From: Lampropedia puyangensis
GTDB taxonomy: Bacteria; Pseudomonadota; Gammaproteobacteria; Burkholderiales; Burkholderiaceae_C
Direction of reading: 5' to 3'
Assembly: GCF_004833285.1 (NCBI RefSeq)
Contig: NZ_STFG01000001.1
Location: 186,001 to 250,000 of the forward strand
Length of the DNA: 64,000 bases
The position numbers and the translations under genes were made by a program. This document shows, one piece after another, positions 35,301 to 42,751 of this stretch. Position 1 is the stretch's first letter. Each line of letters opens with the position of its first letter. The notes below the pieces were generated by a model. It ran no database searches. It was given only the letters and a program-made list of their open reading frames with translations, and was not told where the DNA came from.

Positions 35301-35814
35301 TGCTGCCCTCAATAAAGAACCAGCGCTTGCTCATGTCGCTGGCCGAGGAGGAACTGCCATCAAACCACAGCAAGGCACCCAGCAAGACGTATTCGCCCTC
35401 GCTCTTGGCAATGCGTGCGCTGATGGCTGTGGCGGTTTTGCCCGATCGTGCAATGTGGGCACTGCTGCCATCGGTACCTTGGCCACTGACTCCGCGCACA
35501 TAGGAGGCTAAATCGCGGTCACTCTCATGCCCGCCAGTTGATGCCAGGTTGTAGCGTGGTTTGTCGCACAGCAATGTCATCAATGCATCGACTACGGTGG
35601 TTTTGCCACTGCCAGTCGCACCAATGATGGCCGTGTTGGCGGCATCCATGGTGGCGGTGTGCAAGCCTTGAAAAGCACCCCAGTTGTAGAGTGTTAACGA
35701 CTCCAGAATATAGCTCTGAGACGGCGCAGGCGCTTGTGCTTCAGTCCCTAGTTTGGCCGGCTGAGTCGCTGAATCATTCAGCGAGAAGGTCGTTGGCATA
35801 GCAGCACCTTTCAT
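32365..35814 (-). CDS. jetC: Wadjet type I subunit JetC, SMC/MukB-like ATPase
   Basis: Large DNA-translocating ATPase of 1149 residues. Walker A is GATGSGKTTVVDALM at 65-79. Long coiled-coil arms rich in Gln, Leu, Glu and Ala fill ~260-480 and ~640-960, with a hinge-like segment around 480-640 (MVPSHAMRDALQWVNQRHNR). The signature region is GSQGGSGGEKEIIASYVLTA, followed by Walker B in FGTIVLDEAFSKSSQ at ~1050. In Wadjet systems JetC forms dimers that load on and extrude plasmid DNA with JetA and JetB, then present it to JetD. It overlaps both neighbours by four bases. Confidence 0.92.
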   Translation of the reverse strand: MKGAAMPTTFSLNDSATQPAKLGTEAQAPAPSQSYILESLTLYNWGAFQGLHTATMDAANTAIIGATGSGKTTVVDALMTLLCDKPRYNLASTGGHESDRDLASYVRGVSGQGTDGSSAHIARSGKTATAISARIAKSEGEYVLLGALLWFDGSSSSASDMSKRWFFIEGSKMAPGQPAPALEAWLEELQSGGARALSKLAKDTEGLHIWTSKSAYLAKLQSYFEVGSNAFTLLNRAAGLKQLNSIDDIFRELVLEEHAAFDEALKVASGFDKLTDIHAELELAQSQLLSLLPLRDLALRHREQSESLHALKHRAEQLPLWFAMQGQALWSTHITVLEQQWASLDEQVKATQQAQTDAQDHANTLLQLYLQAGGGSIQQLQSNIRDKQSIIGRLKQHIAQYQTLCSKLALSTPPVHTATTLAQHQRQASSTLQALEEQRKAQQAALEMAITQERNAHQRLTELKAERDAVRQRPGSNIPMRDQQFRHDLAQHLQLAVDELPFVAELLEVQKNQQLWRGAIERALGSQRLRIMVPSHAMRDALQWVNQRHNRVHVRLLEVPEQAVANAPFWEDGFCTKLNIKPHAFEPALRRLLGELDRHCVASAEALQHTSHGMTAQGLMSGKARHFDKQDQKRLEDDWMTGFDNRDRLARLEASIEQAQASWKDFEQTKAHCKQQQSQLASTSILWQSLQKLQFEDLDITPQQTQLETLELQLAQLQDPQSHAGQAKQRWEDAENKAKALSKNLLAFSKNQSALDVKLEQAQKSRRKYRLRLEQDASDHAAQQPASNPMDDADFVQFLPLKLETLDEQERTALKTQLEQLQKAREQLHGLEKTIVNQMGKAKREDRGALQEELSEVSAVPAYLERLRVIEEEALPEKQKLFQAYLNESSGKGVNGLLSGIDAQVTEIKDRLDALNRTMAKVDFQPGRYLQLNAIDVTFPVLKEINGLLAQWRSARTLDDGGQSLYLVLRGIVDLLREHANNRRTKAAQALLDPRYRLQFFVYVHDRASGEILERRTGSQGGSGGEKEIIASYVLTASLSYALCPQGRTAPLFGTIVLDEAFSKSSQAVAGRIIQALREFGLHALFVTPNKEMRLLRTHTRSAIIVHRKGSAATLTSIAWEQLEAIAHNAAARVASGHTQPAPITPQPQ

Positions 35815-36623
35815 GGCAGAGAGAGCCCTTCGAGCTCGTTGTGGCCTGCTGCGTCATGATCACTGTTGTCGCCTTCTTGCTGGCGCTGCTGCTGAATCAG
35901 ACTTTGCAATTGCTGCAACAAGGCCTGCAGATTTTCAGGGCTGGCCACATGCACAATCATTGGACGGATGGTGACATAGTCTTGCGCATCCACTTCAGAG
36001 ACCACACCATGCTTGCGCAAAGCATCCAAGTTGGTCTGTAAGCGTTTTTTGTCTTGCATGTCGCTGCCGCTGCGGTCGATGAAGGTATCGAGCTGCAGCA
36101 GCAAATCCTCCAGCGCTATGCGCACCACGGTGCCGACGCCACTGTGCTGCTCTTGCTGGATGAATTCGCGCCGCAGTAATGCCAGCATCAGCGAATGCTC
36201 CAGCGTTAAGCGTTGGCGGAACACCAGGGGATGGGACCAATCATCGTCTTGACCATCCTCATGGGCGAATCCCGCCAATACACTGATGAACGCCAAGCCG
36301 CGCGATTCATCGACTTTGGCCTCTAAATCAAAAGGCTCCAGCAAGGCGTTGATGTGCGCAGTCTCATTGCGAATGGTCTTGAAAATGCGCGGTTTTATCG
36401 CTTCTTCAAGCCAGCCGTTTTTCAGCAAGTCTTGCATTGCGCGACGCAGATCCAGTGGCGTGCGCGCAAGTTCGGTGGTCCCTGCGTTGGCGTCATGGCT
36501 GGATTTATCGGGCAGCGCCAATCCCTTTGGGCTTGGCGCTGTTGCCTGAGGCGGTTGGACTGCACTGACCCAGCGGTCAAAAAAACCATCGGTATCATCC
36601 GTTTGCTTGATCGTCTCAGTCAT
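35811..36623 (-). CDS. jetB: Wadjet type I subunit JetB (DUF4194, MukE-like)
   Basis: Kite-type accessory subunit of about 270 residues. The DUF4194 region is at ~60-215: LDLRRAMQDLLKNGWLEEAI, VDESRGLAFISVLAGF, HPLVFRQRLTLEHSLMLALL, VVRIALEDLLLQLDTF. The ATG at 36623 shares its A with the jetA stop (TAATG), which is strong evidence for that start over a TTG twelve bases upstream. The N- and C-terminal tails are low-complexity (Gln-rich SLIQQQRQQEGDNSDHD). It is expected to bridge JetC heads and JetA. Confidence 0.9.
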   Translation of the reverse strand: MTETIKQTDDTDGFFDRWVSAVQPPQATAPSPKGLALPDKSSHDANAGTTELARTPLDLRRAMQDLLKNGWLEEAIKPRIFKTIRNETAHINALLEPFDLEAKVDESRGLAFISVLAGFAHEDGQDDDWSHPLVFRQRLTLEHSLMLALLRREFIQQEQHSGVGTVVRIALEDLLLQLDTFIDRSGSDMQDKKRLQTNLDALRKHGVVSEVDAQDYVTIRPMIVHVASPENLQALLQQLQSLIQQQRQQEGDNSDHDAAGHNELEGLSLP

Positions 36624-38158
36624 TACAACTCCCAATTCATGCTGCTGATGTGCGCAACGTTCAACTCGGCAACTGGAATGCGAAAACGCCAGTGGTGCTC
36701 ACCATCGAATGTTTCCACTTGCTCAAAATTCTGCGTGTGCGTGTTCTTTACTGGGGCGGTGCAGGCGGCATCATCCAGTGCAATGCCGGCTTCTCGTGCC
36801 ATGGCCAGCCAAAGTGCGAGTGTCTCTAAATCATGCTCCCCAGGGGGCAATTGCCGTGCCAGTTGGCCAATGCTGAGTGGGCCATCGGCTTGCTCTAGGG
36901 CCTGTAATGTACGCTCCATCAACGCAAAACGGTCCAGGCCCTCCAGCGACATCCAGAACTCATCTTCCACTTGGTCGAGCCCCGCATGCGTGGGGTTGAG
37001 CAGGAGTTCCATCGGGGCGCCATCGTCTACCGACTTGATGCGCAAGCGTTCAATCAAAGGTAATGTGCCCACGCCAATGCCAGTGGGGGCCATTTGCGCA
37101 TTGGTGCGGCGCAAAGCGGATTGATTCCAATCCAAACCCATGGCTTCTTGCAAGATGTCATTGATCATTTGGCCTACGCGGTGATTCTCTGCCGCTTGGC
37201 CACTCTTCATGAAATGGCTGACCTCGCGCTCGCTGCGTGCGCGCACGCTTTGCACCACCTTCGCTTCTTTGAGCAGCAACTGCACCAACAAACGCAGGTT
37301 GATTTGTTGCAAGTCATTCAAGGCAGTTTGGGCAGCCGGGTGTGCCAGCAAGAGCTGGATCTGCTGGCGCATGGCCTCAATCTCGCCTTGATTTTGCAAC
37401 TGCTCGTGAAAGCTCTCAAACACGCGACCTTCTTGCGTGCTGAGCAGCTGCGCATGGCCCTCAAGCAGTTGGTCTATCGCTTGGCCGCGGTGCACTTGTT
37501 CAGAAATGATGGCTTGGCGCAACGTGCGATCGGCTTCGCGCCAAGAATCTTCCACGCGACGAAAGTCGTTGCGCAAACCCATCGCCAAGTTAAACACTTC
37601 GCGAATGCCTTCTTCTGCTTGCTCGGCTGTCAGCACCTGCACTTGGCCATCGCGCAGCTGCTGCATTTGCAATTCCAACTCACTGAGCTTGCGTTGGATG
37701 TATTGCTCACGGCGTTTGGGGTCAGGGTCGAGCTGTGCGGCCAAGCTATCAATCTCACGCTGCACGATGGCCAAGCGTGAGGCTGTGGACGTCATCATCC
37801 TGCTTTCAAGTTGAGAGACAAAGCCCAACGAGGTTTTTAACGCATCGGTCTCAAACACCAAGCCCTCACGCTCGACAATCAAGCCGCGCCGAATCCATTC
37901 GCGCATCTCTGTACGCGCCTGTCGCGTGACATCATCGCCGTCAATTTCAAAATCCGGTTGATTGGCGTGTGCTGCCAAGATATCCGCAAGCGCTTGTACC
38001 GCCACATCGAAGGGCACGCCATCGCGCTGGTGCTCAAACAGCGCCTCCAAAGCACTGAGCATCAATGGCGCACGGCGCGAAGCTAGCAACAGCCAAGCCG
38101 GATGCGTGCGCCGTTCATGCACATAGCTTTGGGTACGTTGCAGGCTGAGGGAGGACAT
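36623..38158 (-). CDS. jetA: Wadjet type I subunit JetA (DUF3375, MukF-like kleisin)
   Basis: Kleisin subunit of 511 residues and first gene of the operon. The DUF3375 wording is clear: YVHERRTHPAWLLLASRRAP, LMLSALEALFEHQRDGVPFD, TARTEMREWIRRGLIVEREG (without the first residue it reads ARTEMREWIRRGLI), and DALKTSLGFVSQLESRMMT. A central coiled coil lies at ~155-300. The C-terminal winged-helix part should bind a JetC head. The gene is divergent from hsdR by 226 bases, so both defence loci fire outward from one intergenic region. No regulator gene belongs to the operon. Confidence 0.9.
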   Translation of the reverse strand: MSSLSLQRTQSYVHERRTHPAWLLLASRRAPLMLSALEALFEHQRDGVPFDVAVQALADILAAHANQPDFEIDGDDVTRQARTEMREWIRRGLIVEREGLVFETDALKTSLGFVSQLESRMMTSTASRLAIVQREIDSLAAQLDPDPKRREQYIQRKLSELELQMQQLRDGQVQVLTAEQAEEGIREVFNLAMGLRNDFRRVEDSWREADRTLRQAIISEQVHRGQAIDQLLEGHAQLLSTQEGRVFESFHEQLQNQGEIEAMRQQIQLLLAHPAAQTALNDLQQINLRLLVQLLLKEAKVVQSVRARSEREVSHFMKSGQAAENHRVGQMINDILQEAMGLDWNQSALRRTNAQMAPTGIGVGTLPLIERLRIKSVDDGAPMELLLNPTHAGLDQVEDEFWMSLEGLDRFALMERTLQALEQADGPLSIGQLARQLPPGEHDLETLALWLAMAREAGIALDDAACTAPVKNTHTQNFEQVETFDGEHHWRFRIPVAELNVAHISSMNWEL

Positions 38159-38384
38159 GGCGGTGTTGGGGTTTTAAAGAGTGGAATACCGGTTCAAAGC
38201 GACGCGGAGTGTGCTCTAGAAGAAATGAGCGATGAAGCATGCTGTATGAGCATTGCTTTCGCTTTTTAGGACGTGTTTAGGATCATAGCCACCAAACCAT
38301 GCTCGAAAGCGGCTTTGATGGAAATTTGTGTGTTGTGAGGTGGTTACACTTGGAGCACTTTTCACGCGCAGCCCTTGTTTTTTT

Positions 38385-41165
38385 ATGACCCCAGAAACCA
38401 AAGCCCGCCTGCTCATTGATCAAAAACTAGAACAAGCCGGCTGGATCATCCAAGATTACCGCCAGATCAATTTAGGCGCAGCGCTGGGTGTGGTGGTGCG
38501 TGAATACCCCACCGATACTGGCCCTGCAGACTATGTGCTTTTTGTTGATCGCCAAGCGGTTGGCGTGATTGAGGCAAAAAAAGACAATGCTGGCGAGAAC
38601 CTCACCGTCACTGAAACACAAACCGGGCGCTACGCCAGTGCCCAACTCAAATGGCGCAAAGACAGCACGCCGCTGCGCTTTTTGTATGAGGCCACGGGCC
38701 AAATCATCCGCTTTACCGATAACGCCGACCCTGCGCCGCGATCGCGTGAGATCTTCCACTTCTACACCCCGCAGATACTGGCCGAATGGTTGACCCAGCC
38801 GCAAACCTTGCGTGCACGGCTGGCTACGCACATGCCACCGTTGCCCGAGCAAAATCTGCGCGATTGCCAAGTGGATGCCGTTACCGGCCTAGAAGCCTCA
38901 CTGGCGCTCAACAAGCCCCGCGCCTTGGTGCACATGGCCACCGGCGCGGGCAAAACCTTTACTGCCATCACCTCGGTCTACCGCCTGTTGAAGTTTGGCG
39001 GCGCCAAGCGCATTTTGTTTTTGGTCGATACGCGCAATTTGGGCAAGCAAGCCCAGCAAGAGTTCATGGCCTACACGCCGCCCGATGATGGCCGCAAATT
39101 CACCGAGCTGTACAACGTACAGCGGCTGGCTTCTCCGCATATCGACCCGCATGCGCAGGTCTGCATCAGCACCATCCAGCGCATGTATTCGATCTTGAGT
39201 GGTGAGCCGATTGACGAATCGGCCGAAGATCTCTCGCCCAATGAAATCGCGCAAACGCCATCGCAAGCCAAGCTGGTGCGCTACAACGCCGCCGTGCCCG
39301 TTGAGCTGTTTGACTTCATCATCATCGACGAATGCCACCGCAGCATTTACAACTTGTGGAAACAGGTACTCGATTATTTTGATGCGTATTTGATTGGCCT
39401 GACTGCCACGCCCGATAAGCGCACCTATGGTTTCTTCAACCAAAACATCGTGGCCGAATACAGCTATGAAGATTCGGTAGCCGATGGTGTCAACGTCGGC
39501 TATGACGTGTTTGAAATTGAAACCGAAGTCACCCAAAAAGGCGCCGAAGTCAAAGCCAAAGAATGGGTCGATCACCGCGACCGCGCCACCCGCGCCAAGC
39601 GCTGGGCCGAAACCGAGGATGACACCGCCTACACCAGCAAAGAGCTGGATAAATCGGTGGTCAACCCCAGCCAAATCCGCACCGTCATTACCGCAATGAA
39701 GCGCGCGGTGGAAACGCAAATCTTCCCCAACCGCAAAGAAACACCCAAGACCCTGATCTTTGCCAAAACCGATAGCCACGCCGATGACATCATCAACACC
39801 GTGCGCGAGGTCTACGGCCAAGGCAATGCCTTTTGCAAAAAGGTCACCTACAAGGCCGAGGAAGACCCAGACAGCGTGCTGGCCGCCTTTCGCAATGATT
39901 TCAACCCACGCATCGCCGTCACCGTGGACATGATTGCCACCGGCACCGACGTCAAACCGCTGGAAGTGCTGCTGTTCATGCGCGATGTGCGCTCACGCGG
40001 CTATTACGAACAAATGAAAGGCCGTGGCGTGCGCAGCTTGGATGCCGATGGCTTGCAACGCGTCAGCGGCAGTGCAGAAGGCGCCAAAACCCACTTTGTG
40101 TTGATCGATGCGGTGGGGGTAGAGAAATCCCTCAAAACCGAAAGCCGCCCGCTGGAGCGCAAGCCGAATCTGGCACTCAAAGATTTGCTGCAAGGCGTGG
40201 CCATGGGCCACCGCGATGACGACACCGTGCTCTCACTGGCCAATCGCCTGATTCGCTTGGCCAAATTGCTCGATGCCAAAGCCCAAGCGCGCATTGAAAA
40301 AGCCAGCGGCGGCATCAGCACCCGCGAGCTCGGTAAAAATTTGATCACCGCGCTAGACCCCGATGGCATCATCCGAACCGCGCTGAATACCGCCGAGGCC
40401 CAAGGCATCACCCGCAGCGAAGAAACACTGACCGAAGAAGAACTCACCGCCGCTCGCAACCAGCGCGTCGCCCAAGCCGCAGCACCGTTTGACAACCCCG
40501 CCTTGCGCGACGAAATCGACAACGCCCGCCGTGAGCGCGAGCAAATCATTGACCACATCAACCTCGATCAAGTCAGCTTTGCCGGTTTCAGCGCACAGGC
40601 CCAAGCACAAGCGGAAAAGACCATTCAAACCTTTACCGATTACCTGCAGCAACACCAAGACGAAATTGCCGCGCTGGGCTTTTTCTACAACCAGCCCTAC
40701 CAGCGCCGCACCATCACCTTTGACATGATTGACACCCTGCACCAGCACCTTGGCCAACCGCCGATGATGCTGACCACCGAAAAACTCTGGGCTGCTTACG
40801 CCCGCGTCAAAGAAGGTGCGGTTAAAGGGGTTAACCGCCAACGCCAGCTCACCGATTTGGTCAGCCTGCTGCGTTTTGCGCTGGGGCTGGATGCCGAGCT
40901 GCACCCCTTTGCCGATGAAGTGGACAAGCGCTTTCAAGCTTGGGCCTTCCGCCACAACGCCCAACGCGCCACCGCATTCAGCCCTGAGCAAATGCAATGG
41001 CTGCGCCTGATGAAAGACCATATCGCCAGCAGTTGTAGCATTGCTCGTGATGATTTTGATTACGCCGAATTGGCAGGCGCTGGTGGCCTGCAAAAGGCTT
41101 GGCAGCTGTTTGGCCACGAGCTGGATGGCGTGATGGATGAGATGAATCGGGAGTTGGTGGCGTGA
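38385..41165 (+). CDS. hsdR: Type I restriction enzyme, R (motor/nuclease) subunit
   Basis: Restriction and DNA-translocation subunit of 926 residues. The nuclease domain at ~40-65 has the D...ExK pattern (ADYVLFVDRQAVGVIEAKKD). The SF2 helicase core shows Walker A MATGAGKTFTAI, motif II IIIDECHRS, motif III LIGLTATP, and motif VI QMKGRGVRS. The C-terminal HsdM/S-binding region follows (TTEKLWAAYARVKEGAVKGV). ATG at 38385 (MTPETKARLLID) gives the normal N-terminus; upstream residues are not conserved. It is the first gene of the locus, ahead of hsdS, and overlaps it by one base. All catalytic motifs look intact. Confidence 0.92.
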   Translation: MTPETKARLLIDQKLEQAGWIIQDYRQINLGAALGVVVREYPTDTGPADYVLFVDRQAVGVIEAKKDNAGENLTVTETQTGRYASAQLKWRKDSTPLRFLYEATGQIIRFTDNADPAPRSREIFHFYTPQILAEWLTQPQTLRARLATHMPPLPEQNLRDCQVDAVTGLEASLALNKPRALVHMATGAGKTFTAITSVYRLLKFGGAKRILFLVDTRNLGKQAQQEFMAYTPPDDGRKFTELYNVQRLASPHIDPHAQVCISTIQRMYSILSGEPIDESAEDLSPNEIAQTPSQAKLVRYNAAVPVELFDFIIIDECHRSIYNLWKQVLDYFDAYLIGLTATPDKRTYGFFNQNIVAEYSYEDSVADGVNVGYDVFEIETEVTQKGAEVKAKEWVDHRDRATRAKRWAETEDDTAYTSKELDKSVVNPSQIRTVITAMKRAVETQIFPNRKETPKTLIFAKTDSHADDIINTVREVYGQGNAFCKKVTYKAEEDPDSVLAAFRNDFNPRIAVTVDMIATGTDVKPLEVLLFMRDVRSRGYYEQMKGRGVRSLDADGLQRVSGSAEGAKTHFVLIDAVGVEKSLKTESRPLERKPNLALKDLLQGVAMGHRDDDTVLSLANRLIRLAKLLDAKAQARIEKASGGISTRELGKNLITALDPDGIIRTALNTAEAQGITRSEETLTEEELTAARNQRVAQAAAPFDNPALRDEIDNARREREQIIDHINLDQVSFAGFSAQAQAQAEKTIQTFTDYLQQHQDEIAALGFFYNQPYQRRTITFDMIDTLHQHLGQPPMMLTTEKLWAAYARVKEGAVKGVNRQRQLTDLVSLLRFALGLDAELHPFADEVDKRFQAWAFRHNAQRATAFSPEQMQWLRLMKDHIASSCSIARDDFDYAELAGAGGLQKAWQLFGHELDGVMDEMNRELVA

Positions 41166-42751
41166 TGGATTTACCGAAGGGCTGGGTGGCTGTCGATTTG
41201 GGGGATGTTTGCGAGTTCCAAGCGGGCTATGGGTTTCCAATTGACCTTCAAGGCAAGAGTGGGCAAGCGATCCCTTTCTACAAAGTCAAAGACATATCTG
41301 CTGCTTGGCTTAGTGACTCGAGATTCTTTCTTGAGACTGAGAACACACTTTCCGAACATGAAGCAGCGTCGATTCGAGCTAAGCCGGTACCGGTTAATTC
41401 GGTCGTGTTTGCAAAAATCGGCGAAGCGTTGCGCCTTAATAGACGAGCGATTACCAAGGTCGCCTCTTTAATAGATAACAACACGATGGCGATGTTTGCT
41501 CCTGCTAATGCAGTCGATGTGAGTTATCTATATTGGTTCTCTTTAATCACTAGGTTTGACGTTGAGGCAAGAGCATCAGTTGTCCCGTCGATTAGAAAAT
41601 CTGACGTGGAAACCATCAGCTTTCCATTAGCCCCCCGCGCCGAACAAACCCGCATCGTCGAAAAGCTTGAAGCCTTGCTCAGCGAGCTGGATGCTGGTGT
41701 GGCCGAGCTCAAAGTCGCGCAGAAGAAGCTCAAGGCCTATCGCCAATCCCTTTTGAAAGCGGCAGTGGAAGGTACCCTCACCGTCGATTGGCGTGCCGCC
41801 CAACACGCCGCCCGCAAAGCGCCAACCGACAAAGCCACAGGCAACACCTCTGTGGACGCCGCCGAAGCCAGCAGCGAAACCGGCCAGCAACTGCTCGCCC
41901 GAATCCTCACCGAACGCCGCACCCGCTGGGAGGCCAAGCAACTGGCCAAATTCCAAGCCCAAAATAAAACCCCGCCCAAAGGCTGGCAAAGCAAATACCC
42001 CGAACCCACCGCCCCCGACACCGCCGATCTCCCCCAACTCCCCGAAGGCTGGGTGTGGGCGACTCTGTCTCAAGTCGGCTGGTTAGATCGGGGGAAATCA
42101 AAGCACCGGCCCAGAAATGCACCTCATCTTTATGGTGGCCCATACCCTTTTGTACAGACTGGCGATATTCGTCATGCTGATACTTTTTTGGGGGATATAG
42201 AAGCGACCTACAGCGAAGCGGGTTTGGCACAGAGTCGACTTTGGCCGGCTGGCACGATGTGCATAACCATCGCGGCAAACATTGGGAAAACAGCAATTCT
42301 TTCGGTGAAAGCATGCTTCCCTGACAGTGTCGTCGGCTTCCTGCCGGCCGTAGAAGATGTCTCAATTCGGTATGTCGAATACTTTATGCGTAGTGCGCAG
42401 CAGAAGTTGGAAAGTGAAGCCCCAGCGACAGCACAAAAAAATATCAACCTTGAAATTCTAGAGAAGCTTGTAATTCCTGTTCCGCCCACTTTGGAGCAAA
42501 ACAAAATTGCAAGCGAATTAGAGAATTTGCTGGCAGCAGCAAGGAATAACGACCTAGCAATTGAGTATTCCCTCAAACAAGCCACCGCCCAACGCCAAAA
42601 CATCCTGCGCGCCGCCTTTGCCGGTCAACTGGTGCCACAAGACCCCAATGACGAACCAGCCAGCACCTTGCTAGAGCGCTTGCGCAGCGAACGCGCCGCG
42701 CAAGCGCCCAGCAAAAAACCACGCGGGCGCAAAGCCAAGGAGGCATCATGA
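41165..42751 (+). CDS. hsdS: Type I restriction-modification specificity subunit
   Basis: DNA-recognition subunit of 528 residues with two target-recognition domains. TRD1 spans ~5-155, and TRD2 ~295-455. They are separated and closed by conserved helical spacers (APRAEQTRIVEKLEALLSEL DAGVAELKVAQKKL in the middle, seen in two parts, and LEQNKIASELENLL near the end). A Pro/Ala/Lys-rich segment at ~205-275 extends the central spacer. The ATG overlaps the hsdR stop (TGATG). The TRD coding stretches (about 41180-41620 and 42060-42540) are visibly more AT-rich than the spacer regions, the usual footprint of TRD exchange. The recognition sequence cannot be predicted by eye. Confidence 0.9.
   Translation: MDLPKGWVAVDLGDVCEFQAGYGFPIDLQGKSGQAIPFYKVKDISAAWLSDSRFFLETENTLSEHEAASIRAKPVPVNSVVFAKIGEALRLNRRAITKVASLIDNNTMAMFAPANAVDVSYLYWFSLITRFDVEARASVVPSIRKSDVETISFPLAPRAEQTRIVEKLEALLSELDAGVAELKVAQKKLKAYRQSLLKAAVEGTLTVDWRAAQHAARKAPTDKATGNTSVDAAEASSETGQQLLARILTERRTRWEAKQLAKFQAQNKTPPKGWQSKYPEPTAPDTADLPQLPEGWVWATLSQVGWLDRGKSKHRPRNAPHLYGGPYPFVQTGDIRHADTFLGDIEATYSEAGLAQSRLWPAGTMCITIAANIGKTAILSVKACFPDSVVGFLPAVEDVSIRYVEYFMRSAQQKLESEAPATAQKNINLEILEKLVIPVPPTLEQNKIASELENLLAAARNNDLAIEYSLKQATAQRQNILRAAFAGQLVPQDPNDEPASTLLERLRSERAAQAPSKKPRGRKAKEAS

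Noticed and set aside
31208-38158. JetC-containing operon read as chromosomal MukBEF or SbcCD
   Set aside because: The TOPRIM JetD and the DUF3375/DUF4194 partners, with order A-B-C-D, identify type I Wadjet.
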